Positions 9,269-17,610 of a stretch of 64,000 nucleotides of DNA are shown here, in pieces. The translations under genes were made by a program, and so were the position numbers. The DNA comes from Myxococcus landrumus (lineage in GTDB: Bacteria; Myxococcota; Myxococcia; Myxococcales; Myxococcaceae). The stretch spans positions 3,608,001 to 3,672,000 of the forward strand of contig NZ_CP071091.1 in the NCBI RefSeq assembly GCF_017301635.1. The letters are read 5' to 3'. Positions within the stretch are counted from its first letter, which is position 1. Every line of letters starts with the position of its first letter. A model generated the notes under the pieces. The model ran no database searches. It saw only the letters and a program-made list of their open reading frames with translations, and had not been told where the DNA came from.

Positions 9269-9859
9269 ATGGGTCCGTGGGTCCTCCTGTCCGCTCTCCT
9301 CGTCGTGACGCTCACGATGGTGCCGCCCTGGTGGTTCGCGCGGCGCCGCCCCGGCTACAGCCACGTGCGTGACAGCATCAGCGAGCTGGGCCAGACGGGA
9401 GCGCCTGACGCGCTGCGAGTGGCCTGGCTCGGGTTCGCGCCCGCGGGCCTCGCCGTCATCGGCTTCGCGGCCCTGCTCCACGCGCGGCTCGCGCAGGGGG
9501 AGGAGACGACGACGGGGCTCGTGCTCCTGTCCCTGATGGGCGTCAGCTACGTGGGCGCGGCCGTCTTCCCGTGCGACGAGGGTGCGCCCATCTGGGGGAC
9601 GTGGAAGAACCAGATGCACAACCTGGTCGCGGGAGTGGGCTACCTGGGCGCGGCGGCGGGCCTCATCGAGCTGGAGCGCGTCTTCGAGGACCTGCCCCAC
9701 CTGGCCTCGCTGGCGCCGCTCACCGGGGCGCTCGGCAAGGCGATGCTGCTCGGCATCTTCGCCCTGTCCTTCCCGTCCCCCGTGCGCGGCCTGCTTCAGC
9801 GCCTCACTGAAGGGCTCGTGTTCGTGTGGATGGTGGTGATGGGCGTGTGGCTCCTGTGA
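9269..9859 (+). CDS. DUF998-family membrane protein
   Basis: The 196-residue protein shows about six membrane segments and the DUF998 features: an early RRPGYSHVRDSISELGQTGA stretch after the first helix, a mid-protein FPCDEGA, and a later NQMHNLVAGVGYLGAAAG. The AAGGAG at 9257-9262 favours the ATG at 9269 over an in-frame TTG at 9254. DUF998 members are inner-membrane proteins of unknown function. It lies 84 bases after the DGPF gene and may be co-transcribed. Confidence 0.82.
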   Translation: MGPWVLLSALLVVTLTMVPPWWFARRRPGYSHVRDSISELGQTGAPDALRVAWLGFAPAGLAVIGFAALLHARLAQGEETTTGLVLLSLMGVSYVGAAVFPCDEGAPIWGTWKNQMHNLVAGVGYLGAAAGLIELERVFEDLPHLASLAPLTGALGKAMLLGIFALSFPSPVRGLLQRLTEGLVFVWMVVMGVWLL

Positions 9860-10179
9860 GCCGCGACGACCTGAACAGCGCCTGTCTCGAGGGGATGCGG
9901 TTCAGCGAAAGAGAGGCTTCGTCCCTCCATCACGATGGCGTTCTCGCATGGCATTCACATCCAGGGAGCGAGGAAACCAGACGACTCCACGGTGCGGACC
10001 TGGGATGAAAGCCGGGCATGAGCCCATGTCTGGAGAATGGCGGCGGCGTCCAGCCTGGACGCGGTTGCTTCCGGATGGAACGCGGTGTGGACGAACGAAT
10101 CAAATGCCTGTCGTGCCATTTCGACTCCACAGCATTGGATCGCGTCTTGCTATTCGGCCAGGTCCGCTCAGGAGCGAAC
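9860..10179. other. Intergenic stretch, no gene supported
   Basis: These 320 bases separate the DUF998 gene from the Cys-rich protein gene. The frame of the downstream gene stays open upstream to 10018, but those codons lack a ribosome-binding site, whereas CAGGAG precedes the ATG at 10180. I see no RNA gene or clear terminator. The promoter of the downstream gene probably lies here. Confidence 0.5.
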
Positions 10180-11889
10180 ATGCCGAAGTGCACGGTGAAG
10201 AGTGGTTGCAAGACCCCCTCGGAGAAATTCGAGAAGCAGACGTGCGCGAGCTGCCAGACCCAGTGGGGTGTGCACCCGGGTTGCCTGACCCCGGAGACGG
10301 TGTGTCCGAACCCCCGCAAGGCGCAGGCGAATCACCTGTTCAGGGCAGCAGCTCCCGCACATGCCGCCGCCGCGGGTGCCGCGGGTGCCGCGGGTGCCGC
10401 GGCAGCAGGGGCGCCCCCCTTCTTCACCGAGACCGCATTCTCCGCGCTCAAGCGTCGGTTGGCCCATGAGGGGTCCGCAGGAGGCATCTGCCATGGCTGT
10501 CGAGGTGGAACCCTGACGGAGATGATGTCGGCCTTGTTGCAAAAACAGACAAACGATGCGCAGTCCCTCAACCTCTTCGCCGTCATGGAGTTGATGCGCG
10601 CTCACTCCTACGTTGAATCCCTCGCGAAGCTACAAGCGAGCATCGACCAACTCCGAAAAGAGGACGAGGTCGCCCGCAAGTCGCTCGTGCGGAAGAAGGA
10701 TGGCCTACAGGAGGATTACGAACTCCGACGGGACGACGTGAAGATCCTCCAGGATCTTCGCAGCCAGACGATGGAGAACTCTCCCACCATCCGCATGTTT
10801 CTCGAATCCCACCGCCCCCTGGGGCTCCGCAGGTCAGCGAAGGCTGCGTCCCCAGCCACCGCCCCTGCCGCCGCGGCGGCTGCCGCTGCACCTGCCGCGG
10901 CGGCGGCTGCGGCAGCGGCGCCTGCCCCCAGCCAGGTTCCTCCACGGGCCCATGAGGTCGTGGCGCGAATGTGGGCTCGCACGGCGCGAAAGAGCGCCCA
11001 CTGTGTGATCTCCAATCAGTATCTCGAGTACTACTCGCCTGCCATCATCGCCAGCTTTCATCAGGTGACCAACAGCGACCTCTATCTCCTGGACTCTCGC
11101 GACGAGGACGACATCTTCAATCACTGTCGTTGGAAGGTGACGAACGCGCTCCGGGGAGGGATGGATGCATTGGCCGAGTGCCTGATTCGAGGCGCCGTGG
11201 GCAACGTCTCACTTCGTTACACGGAGGTGATGAGGGGAATCTGTCAGACGTTGGAGTCCAACCAGGACTTCCCGATGCGCGTGGCCTATGCCCTGGGCAC
11301 CATCCGTTTCAAGTTGGCGCAGATGATTCGTCGTTTCCTGCCGAAGCAGGTTCAGGAAACGCCCATCATCTCGTCCCAGCCTCCAGGCCAGGTGGGGAGC
11401 CCATCGCTCACCAGCTATTCCTCGGGAGCTGGCGCGGCTGAGCCAGAGGTCCTGAAAAGCCTGGTCGGTGATTGTCGGACGGGGGCCTTTGAAGTGGGCA
11501 AGCAGTGCGAGGATTGCGAGGAGACACAAGGTGAGGACGGGCTGATTTCTCGCTTCCTCAAGCCCGACCAGGAACCAGGGGCCTCGCTTCGAGACCTCGT
11601 CCGCGAGGCCTACGCGGGCAAGGGCGGCGTGTGGATGCTCACCGCGGACTTCCTCAGGGATGGAATGGACACCCTGGGAAAGAAATACTGGGAGGCCAAG
11701 GGCAACCAGCAGCGCTGGGCAGCCCCGCTCAAGAACTCCCAGTCGGCCTGGCTGCTCTTCAATCTCTACTACGCGACTTGCATGCTGGAAGCCGCCTATG
11801 GGCTGTCTCCATTCCGTCCCGTCGAGAGGCCCGCCATGAATCCCTTCGTGGTGCGACGGAGGCCAGCCGTCGGTGCGGCGGCGAGGTGA
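10180..11889 (+). CDS. Unrecognised Cys-rich / Ala-rich protein (569 aa)
   Basis: I do not recognise this protein. The N-terminal 40 residues contain closely spaced cysteines (PKCTVKSGC, CASCQTQWGVHPGC, VCP), and ICHGCRGG follows near residue 105, so a zinc-ribbon-like fold is likely. An Ala/Gly linker encoded by three exact copies of the 9-mer GCGGGTGCC at 10372-10398 separates these parts. A charged, probably coiled-coil segment follows (LRKEDEVARKSLVRKKDG), then a second alanine tract (10856-10930), then two helical blocks, the first containing LECYS-free YLEYYSPAIIASFH and the last RWAAPLKNSQSAWLLFNL. No signal peptide or membrane segment is visible, so it is probably cytosolic. The start was chosen for CAGGAG five bases upstream. 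Confidence 0.75.
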   Translation: MPKCTVKSGCKTPSEKFEKQTCASCQTQWGVHPGCLTPETVCPNPRKAQANHLFRAAAPAHAAAAGAAGAAGAAAAGAPPFFTETAFSALKRRLAHEGSAGGICHGCRGGTLTEMMSALLQKQTNDAQSLNLFAVMELMRAHSYVESLAKLQASIDQLRKEDEVARKSLVRKKDGLQEDYELRRDDVKILQDLRSQTMENSPTIRMFLESHRPLGLRRSAKAASPATAPAAAAAAAAPAAAAAAAAAPAPSQVPPRAHEVVARMWARTARKSAHCVISNQYLEYYSPAIIASFHQVTNSDLYLLDSRDEDDIFNHCRWKVTNALRGGMDALAECLIRGAVGNVSLRYTEVMRGICQTLESNQDFPMRVAYALGTIRFKLAQMIRRFLPKQVQETPIISSQPPGQVGSPSLTSYSSGAGAAEPEVLKSLVGDCRTGAFEVGKQCEDCEETQGEDGLISRFLKPDQEPGASLRDLVREAYAGKGGVWMLTADFLRDGMDTLGKKYWEAKGNQQRWAAPLKNSQSAWLLFNLYYATCMLEAAYGLSPFRPVERPAMNPFVVRRRPAVGAAAR

Positions 11890-11949
11890 GCCGCAGGGTG
11901 TTTTCCGTGGGCAGCTCCCAGAGGCGGGTCGAGAGCCGCCCCCCCTGCG

Positions 11950-14022
11950 CTAGATGTTGATGCGGGAGCTGACCGTGCGGACGTCCATCCCCAATGCGGC
12001 GAACTCGGTGGCGTGGGTGCGCAGCAGCTCCACGAAGCGCGGATGCACATCCGACTCCTCGTTCGCGAGCAGGAAGCCGTAGTTCGTCTTCGACAGCATC
12101 CACGAAATCCACAGCATCTCCGTGGCGTCCTCCGGCGGCGGCGCGACGTCCAGGTCGGCCTCCGTCGACAGCGCCCCACCCTTCCCCCACCTCAACCCCA
12201 GGCACGCGTAGAGCACCTCGCCCGCGTCGTCCCACTGGAGGTTGTTCGCCCACGCATGACGGAAGGTCGCGAAGAAGATGACGTAGCGGCAGAGCTGCTT
12301 GAGCGCCTCCACCTCCCCCGCCTGCGCCACATCCGTCCGGGTCACCGCGCTCACGGCCTTGGGCGTGGGTGCGGCGGCCTTCACGTCCAGGTCCATGCGC
12401 TCGGAGCGCACGAACCACGGCGCGGGCTTCCCAGGCACCGTCGCGCGAAGGTAGCGGCACACGAACGCAGGCGCCGAGTGCGCCACCAGGTCGTCCGAGA
12501 ATCTCCGCACCTCACACCACTCGGCCTCCATCGCCGCGCCATGCTCCGCGAAGAACGCCTCTACGTGCTCGCCCACCAGCTTCCAGAACAGCCCCGCCGC
12601 TCGCGCGTAGCGGTGCCCTTCACAGACAGGCGGCGCCGGGGTGAAGCCCTTCCAGTCATAGCTGCCCAGCAGGTGCACCAGGCGCGACTCGATGCCTCGC
12701 TCCGTCAGCGCGCTCGCCCGGGTGATGTAGCCCGTGCCGCCCACCAGGAAGCCATTGGCGGAGTGGTTGATGAGCACCACCTCGCGCAGGTGCGGCATGA
12801 GCAGCCACCGCAGCGGACTGCGCCGCAGGTTGCGATGCGCGGCGATGGCGTACTGCTCGACATTGAAGTGGCACTGCCCCAGGTGGTTGCCCAGCTCCGT
12901 GTCCAGCGTCGCGCTCACCCGCGCCATCCGCTTGGCGGCCTCCCAGTTCGCCCCATCCGCGGGCGTGTAGCTCCTGCGCGTCACCGGTGAGCCGGGCGCC
13001 GTGGCACCGGGCTCGCGCATCCCCAGGATGATGCGCGTGGGCAGCAGCCGCCCGTCCACCAGCTTCAGCCGCAGGTCCACGTCTGGCAGGCAGTGGATGC
13101 CATCCTGCTCGTACGCGTTCCACGGGTAGTAGAGCCGGAACGCGTTCGAGTCCCCGGGCACCTCTGGATCTCTATCCAGAATGGAGGAGAACATCCCGTT
13201 GAGCAGGCGCTCTCCGAAGAACGCATCCGTGCGCGTGGAGCCCGGTGACTCGCGCTCCATGCGCACCGTCATCGCCTCCGGGTAGTCCGCTTGAATCGTG
13301 TCCAGCTCCGGCGCGTGCCCCAGCTTCCCCTGGAGCAGGTGGCGCCGCTTGACGAGCTCGATGGGCGCCACCGCCTTCAACATCGCCAGCGAGCGGCCCG
13401 GCGCATACGCCGTGGGCGGAGTGCCCGCCTCCGTCACGTGGAGCCGGGCCAGCAGCGTCGTGGGGTCATATTCCCAGTAGGGAAGCCTCAGCGTGCCGAA
13501 GTCGTAGTGCAGCCCCCCGTGGTCATCCGGACCGCGCTCGGAGCCGATGCGCCGCCACGTCTCCACCACCCGGCCATCCGGCAGGAAGCCGTGCTGCGGC
13601 TCGAAGTAGCGGATCTCCAGGTCCGGCAGGTCCCCCACACCGGCGTCCGCGGGGTCATAGCGAATGGCGAAGCGCCCCTCCGCGTCCGTGAAGCCCTCGC
13701 CCAGGAAGTCATCCGGGGTGCCGATGTCCCGGTCCCACAGCTCCACCTTCACGTGGTGCAAGGGAATGGGCCCCCCGGGCCCGTCCTGCTCGAAGACCAG
13801 GCGCCCCTCCGCGACCGCGGGCAGCTCCGCCGCACTCCGCTCCGAGCGACCCGACGCCGCCCGGACCCGAGGCGCGAGCTCACGACTGAGCGCCAGCCGC
13901 TCTTCCAGACTCAGGCTCGAGTACCACTGCGCGAGCTCGGCCGCGTCGAGCAGCTCCTCGTCGCCCTTCTCGGACCCTTTGAGGCCGAGAGTGCTCAGCA
14001 ATCGCCGCATCGCCACGAACAT
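11950..14022 (-). CDS. Lipoxygenase 1 (non-PLAT N-terminus)
   Basis: The 690-residue protein has the iron site of lipoxygenases: H380 and H385 in NHLGQCH, H589 and N593 in RHAWAN, and a C-terminal isoleucine (SSRINI). AAHRNLRRSPLRWLLMPH and VLIN match the long conserved helix. It should insert O2 into polyunsaturated fatty acids to make hydroperoxides. The N-terminal domain (about residues 70-180) looks like a transthyretin-like beta-sandwich (HVKVELWDRDIGTPDDFLGE, then GRFAIRYDP) instead of a PLAT domain. No signal peptide is seen. The start at 14022 has AGGGACGGG upstream; an ATG at 14067 would add 15 residues. It is divergent from lipoxygenase 2. Confidence 0.9.
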   Translation of the reverse strand: MFVAMRRLLSTLGLKGSEKGDEELLDAAELAQWYSSLSLEERLALSRELAPRVRAASGRSERSAAELPAVAEGRLVFEQDGPGGPIPLHHVKVELWDRDIGTPDDFLGEGFTDAEGRFAIRYDPADAGVGDLPDLEIRYFEPQHGFLPDGRVVETWRRIGSERGPDDHGGLHYDFGTLRLPYWEYDPTTLLARLHVTEAGTPPTAYAPGRSLAMLKAVAPIELVKRRHLLQGKLGHAPELDTIQADYPEAMTVRMERESPGSTRTDAFFGERLLNGMFSSILDRDPEVPGDSNAFRLYYPWNAYEQDGIHCLPDVDLRLKLVDGRLLPTRIILGMREPGATAPGSPVTRRSYTPADGANWEAAKRMARVSATLDTELGNHLGQCHFNVEQYAIAAHRNLRRSPLRWLLMPHLREVVLINHSANGFLVGGTGYITRASALTERGIESRLVHLLGSYDWKGFTPAPPVCEGHRYARAAGLFWKLVGEHVEAFFAEHGAAMEAEWCEVRRFSDDLVAHSAPAFVCRYLRATVPGKPAPWFVRSERMDLDVKAAAPTPKAVSAVTRTDVAQAGEVEALKQLCRYVIFFATFRHAWANNLQWDDAGEVLYACLGLRWGKGGALSTEADLDVAPPPEDATEMLWISWMLSKTNYGFLLANEESDVHPRFVELLRTHATEFAALGMDVRTVSSRINI

Positions 14023-14124
14023 CGTCCCGTCCCTGACACATCTTTCATCCCGCGGGGAGGCTACCATGGGTTGAGCCCATACTTTTCTCGTCCTACGGTC
14101 TGCCCCTGCAATGCAGGGGATTCA
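14023..14124. promoter_or_regulatory. Divergent promoter region between the two lipoxygenase genes
   Basis: Only 102 bases separate the chosen starts of the two lipoxygenase genes, so both promoters and any shared operator must lie here or inside the gene starts. The 6-mer CTGCAATGCAG contains a short inverted repeat (CTGCA..TGCAG) at 14106-14116, close to the start of lipoxygenase 2. I cannot name a regulator. Confidence 0.4.
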
Positions 14125-16152
14125 ATGATGGCTGCGTACACACTCACGATTCGGACGAATGGAAAGCTCGGCGCGGGGACGGATGCGAACATCTCCGTCG
14201 TCCTGGTCGGCACGCACGGCGACAGCGGGCCCCACGTGCTGGACCTGCCCTTCCACAATGACTTCGAGGCGGGCTCGGAGGACGAGTACACCGTCTTCTG
14301 CGAGGACGTGGGCGACCTGGTGCTGCTGCGCTTCTTCAACGAGGGAGGCGTCGCGGGGGACTGGCTCCTCGACTGGGTCCGCGTCACGGACGGCGAGAAG
14401 CAGTGGCGCTTTCCCTTCTTCCGCTGGGTGCTGAGCGGCGCCACGGTGGAGGTGCTCGAGGGCACCGCGAAGCTCGCGCGCGACACAGGCAGCGAGCGGG
14501 AGTCGGTGGCGCGGCTCGCGCAGGTCGACGCCCGGAAGCGGATGTACCCCTGGCGCCCGGCGGAGGCGACCGAGGGCCTTCCCGGCGCGCTCGACATCAG
14601 CGAGGCGCACCCCTTGCCGAAGGACGAGCTCTACCGGGGGCTGACGCAGGGCAGCTACGAGCTGGTCATCGCCAAGACGCTCGCGGCCATCCAACTGCAC
14701 CTGCCCATGCTGACCCAGACGTGGAACGGGCTGGTGAACGTCTTCGACTTCTTCAAGAGCCTGGAGGTCCCCCAGCTCGCCGGACGCTGGAAGGACGACC
14801 TCGAGTTCGCGCGCCAGGCGGTCCAGGGCATCAACCCCCTCCACATCACCCTCATCCCCAAGGTGCCCCAGGGCATGGCCCTGACGGATGACGACGTGCG
14901 GGGCCTCCTGTCTCCGGGCACCACGCTGGCGCAGGCGCTCGACGCCCGGCGCGTCTTCCTGCTCGACTTCGAGATTCTCGACGACATCCCCATGTACCGG
15001 AAGGTCGACAAGGAGGGCCGCGAGGAGCGCCGCTGGGCGCCGGCCTCCCGCTGCCTGCTGTACCTGGATGACCAGCGACACCTCCGCCCCATCGCCATCC
15101 AGTTGGGCGGGGACGCCGCGAGCCACCCCGTCTTCACGCCCAACGACAGCGAGGCGGACTGGCTGGCGGCGAAGGTCTACGTGCGCTGCAGCGAGGGCAA
15201 CACGCACCAGATGGTGAGCCACGCGCTGCGCACGCACTTCGTGGCGGAGCCGTTCGTCATGGCGACGATGCGCAACCTCCCGGACCCGCACCCCGTCTAC
15301 AAGCTGCTGCGCCGCCACTTCCGCTACACGCTCGCCATCAACGAGGGCGCCCGCAAGGGACTGCTCTCCGCCGGGGGCGTGTTCGACGACTTCATCGCCA
15401 CGGGAGGGCCGGACAAGGGGCACCTCCAGCTCGGCAAGAAGGGCTTCACGCGATGGACGCTGGAGGACAACAAGCTCCGCCTGGACCTGGAGCGTCGAGG
15501 CGTCCTGGACCCGTCCATCCTCCCCGACTACCCCTACCGCGACGATGCCCTGCCCCTGTGGGACGCGTTCGAGGAGTACGTCGGCGGGGTGCTCCGCCAC
15601 TTCTATCGGACGGACGCCGACCTGGAGGGCGACGCCGAGATGCAGCACTGGTGGAAGGACCTCACCCAGCACGGGCTGCCCGTGGAGAAGCTGCCGTGCC
15701 GGGAGCTGCGCCGGGTGGCCGACCTGGCCGACATCCTCACCACCGTGCTCTTCACTGTCAGCGTCCAGCACGCGGCGGTGAACTACCTGCAGTATGAGCA
15801 CTACGCCTTCGTGCCCAACGCCCCCCTGTGCATGCGCCAGGAGCCGCCCAGGGAGAAGGGGGTCCTCCGCCCGGAAGACCTCACCGCGATGATTCCCACG
15901 AAGACCCAGATGCTCTGGCAGATTGCCATTGGTCGGGCCCTCTCCAGCTTTGGAGATGACGAGGAGTACCTCTTGCCCGAGGATGGATGGCACGAGGAGT
16001 ACTTCCAGGAGCCCGAGCTGACAGCCATTCGCGAGCGTTTCCAGGAGCGGCTGCGCACCCAGCTCGCGGCGGTGAAGGCCCGCAATGCGAACGCCGCGGT
16101 TGCGTACACCGTCCTGCGCCCCGACAAGATTCCCTGCGGCATCACCGTCTGA
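14125..16152 (+). CDS. Lipoxygenase 2 (PLAT domain plus catalytic domain)
   Basis: The 675-residue protein begins with a PLAT/LH2 beta-barrel (YTLTIRTNGKLGAGTDANIS through WRFPFFRWVLSG, about residues 4-110), the lipid- and membrane-associating domain of plant and animal lipoxygenases. The iron site is complete: H366 and H371 in SHALRTH, H549 and N553 in HAAVN, plus the C-terminal carboxylate. EPFVMATMRNLPDPHPVYKLL is the conserved helix. The last residue is valine, where most lipoxygenases have isoleucine. It is the first gene of an operon with a P450 (22-base gap) and a desaturase. The frame is open further upstream, but the PLAT domain starts at MMAAYT. Regiospecificity cannot be read by eye. 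Confidence 0.93.
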   Translation: MMAAYTLTIRTNGKLGAGTDANISVVLVGTHGDSGPHVLDLPFHNDFEAGSEDEYTVFCEDVGDLVLLRFFNEGGVAGDWLLDWVRVTDGEKQWRFPFFRWVLSGATVEVLEGTAKLARDTGSERESVARLAQVDARKRMYPWRPAEATEGLPGALDISEAHPLPKDELYRGLTQGSYELVIAKTLAAIQLHLPMLTQTWNGLVNVFDFFKSLEVPQLAGRWKDDLEFARQAVQGINPLHITLIPKVPQGMALTDDDVRGLLSPGTTLAQALDARRVFLLDFEILDDIPMYRKVDKEGREERRWAPASRCLLYLDDQRHLRPIAIQLGGDAASHPVFTPNDSEADWLAAKVYVRCSEGNTHQMVSHALRTHFVAEPFVMATMRNLPDPHPVYKLLRRHFRYTLAINEGARKGLLSAGGVFDDFIATGGPDKGHLQLGKKGFTRWTLEDNKLRLDLERRGVLDPSILPDYPYRDDALPLWDAFEEYVGGVLRHFYRTDADLEGDAEMQHWWKDLTQHGLPVEKLPCRELRRVADLADILTTVLFTVSVQHAAVNYLQYEHYAFVPNAPLCMRQEPPREKGVLRPEDLTAMIPTKTQMLWQIAIGRALSSFGDDEEYLLPEDGWHEEYFQEPELTAIRERFQERLRTQLAAVKARNANAAVAYTVLRPDKIPCGITV

Positions 16153-16173
16153 CCCAGCCCGGAGAACGACCCC

Positions 16174-17610
16174 TTGCCGAACCTGCTCTCTCGTGGCCTG
16201 TTCAACCTGTTCTTCGGTTCCCGCCGCAAACCACTCGCCAGCCTGCCGGGCCCGCCCCCGGGCATCTTGGGCAACCTGGGGGACTTCCTGGGTGCGCCTC
16301 CGTGGGATGTCTGCGCCCGCTACGCACGCACCCATGGGCCCGTCTCCGTCGCGTGGCTCGGCCCCTCGCCCGCCCTGGTGCTCAACGACCCCGCGGTCAT
16401 CCATGAGGTGATGGAGACGCGGCGCCTGGAGTTCGAGAAGGGGAACATCGGCACCCAGATTCGCCACTCCGTCACGGACGACACGCCCTTCATCGCGGAC
16501 CAGGGCGAGGACTGGGCCCGCAAGCACGCCATGGACCCGCTGGCGCAGCCGTGGACCCCCGCGTGGCGGGCGGCCCAGGTGGAGCCCTTGCGGGCGGCCA
16601 TCGAGGAGTCCGTGGAGTCGCTGCTCCGGGAGCCCTCGCTCGACCTGGCGCTCGCGCTGCGCAAGCTGACGTTCGATGCGTTCTGCGTGGCCACGGTGGG
16701 TGAGAAGGTGCCCACGTCCGTGTACGACGACTTCATCCTGCTGGCGGCGGCGGCAGATGCGCGCATCCAGGCCAAGCTGCCGCTGCGGTTCGTCTCGCCG
16801 CCCAAGGGCTTCGCCGCCGCGAAGGAGCGCTTCTATGGGCTCTTCGCGGACAAGATTCGCGCGGCGCGACAGGCCCCCTCCCCGCACCGCGTGGACCTGA
16901 TGTCCTGGACGCTGCGCGAGATGCCCGACTTCGACGACCAGGTCCACGCCCACCTGCTGGGTGGGTTCTTCTTCGGCGGCGTCTTCTCCTCGAGCACCAC
17001 GCTGACGGGCGCGGTCCACCAGCTCCAGAAGTACCCCGCGGTCGAGGAGCGGCTGGCGCGAGAGTCCGCCGCGCTGATGCAGGTGCCGCTCGACCTCGAG
17101 CGCTTGAAGGGTGGGAGCTGGGGCGAGGCGGTGGCCTACGAGGCGCTGCGCATCCTGCCCGCGGTGCGCGTCTTCATGCGCCGCTCGCCCCTGGCGCCCA
17201 CGCAACTGGCGGGTGTCACGCTGCCCCCCGGCACGACGCTCATGATATCCAACCAGCACCTGCACCGGGATGCCACCCACTGGGTTCACCCAGAGGTGTT
17301 CGACCCGGAGCGTTGGTTGAATGGTGGCGCGGCCCTGAATCCCCTGGGCAGTGGCCACTTCTTCCCTTTCGGCCGAGGCCCTCGTGCCTGCGTCGCCGGG
17401 GACTTCGCGATGGTGTACCTGCGCACGGCGCTCGCCACCCTCTCTGCCCGCGTGCGCATCCAGGTCGACTCGACGGAGCCCTTCGAGGAGGGCTTCTTCT
17501 TCGGCGTGGTGCTGCCCAAGGGCGTCACCGGAAAGTTCGTCGCGCGCCAACGCGCCACTGACAGCACCCCCATGGGAGCCCCTCCCTCCTCCGCCGTGGA
17601 ATCCGCATGA
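16174..17610 (+). CDS. Cytochrome P450 lacking the O2-activation acid-alcohol pair
   Basis: The 478-residue protein is a P450: heme-thiolate loop FPFGRGPRACVAG with Cys406, ExxR at E323-R326, and a proline-rich hinge LPGPPPGILG near residue 24. A hydrophobic N-terminus suggests membrane association. The I-helix, normally (A/G)GxD/ETT, reads GGVFSS at residues 268-273, so the acid is replaced by Phe271 and the threonine by Ser272. P450s that rearrange or use hydroperoxides instead of O2 (CYP74, CYP152) also lack the usual pair. Directly behind a lipoxygenase, a fatty acid hydroperoxide is the likely substrate; this is inference. Start is TTG with GGAG upstream. Its stop overlaps the desaturase start by four bases. 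Confidence 0.9.
   Translation: MPNLLSRGLFNLFFGSRRKPLASLPGPPPGILGNLGDFLGAPPWDVCARYARTHGPVSVAWLGPSPALVLNDPAVIHEVMETRRLEFEKGNIGTQIRHSVTDDTPFIADQGEDWARKHAMDPLAQPWTPAWRAAQVEPLRAAIEESVESLLREPSLDLALALRKLTFDAFCVATVGEKVPTSVYDDFILLAAAADARIQAKLPLRFVSPPKGFAAAKERFYGLFADKIRAARQAPSPHRVDLMSWTLREMPDFDDQVHAHLLGGFFFGGVFSSSTTLTGAVHQLQKYPAVEERLARESAALMQVPLDLERLKGGSWGEAVAYEALRILPAVRVFMRRSPLAPTQLAGVTLPPGTTLMISNQHLHRDATHWVHPEVFDPERWLNGGAALNPLGSGHFFPFGRGPRACVAGDFAMVYLRTALATLSARVRIQVDSTEPFEEGFFFGVVLPKGVTGKFVARQRATDSTPMGAPPSSAVESA

Noticed and set aside
10356-10930. Ala-coding simple repeats as a possible regulatory minisatellite
   Set aside because: They stay in frame in an open coding sequence and form linkers; no sign of phase-variable length outside a multiple of three.
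14122-17550. An open frame of more than 1,100 codons on the minus strand antisense to lipoxygenase 2 and the P450
   Set aside because: High GC removes stop codons from antisense frames. The translation is rich in Arg, Gly, His and Ala with no motif, while the plus strand encodes clear lipoxygenase and P450 domains.
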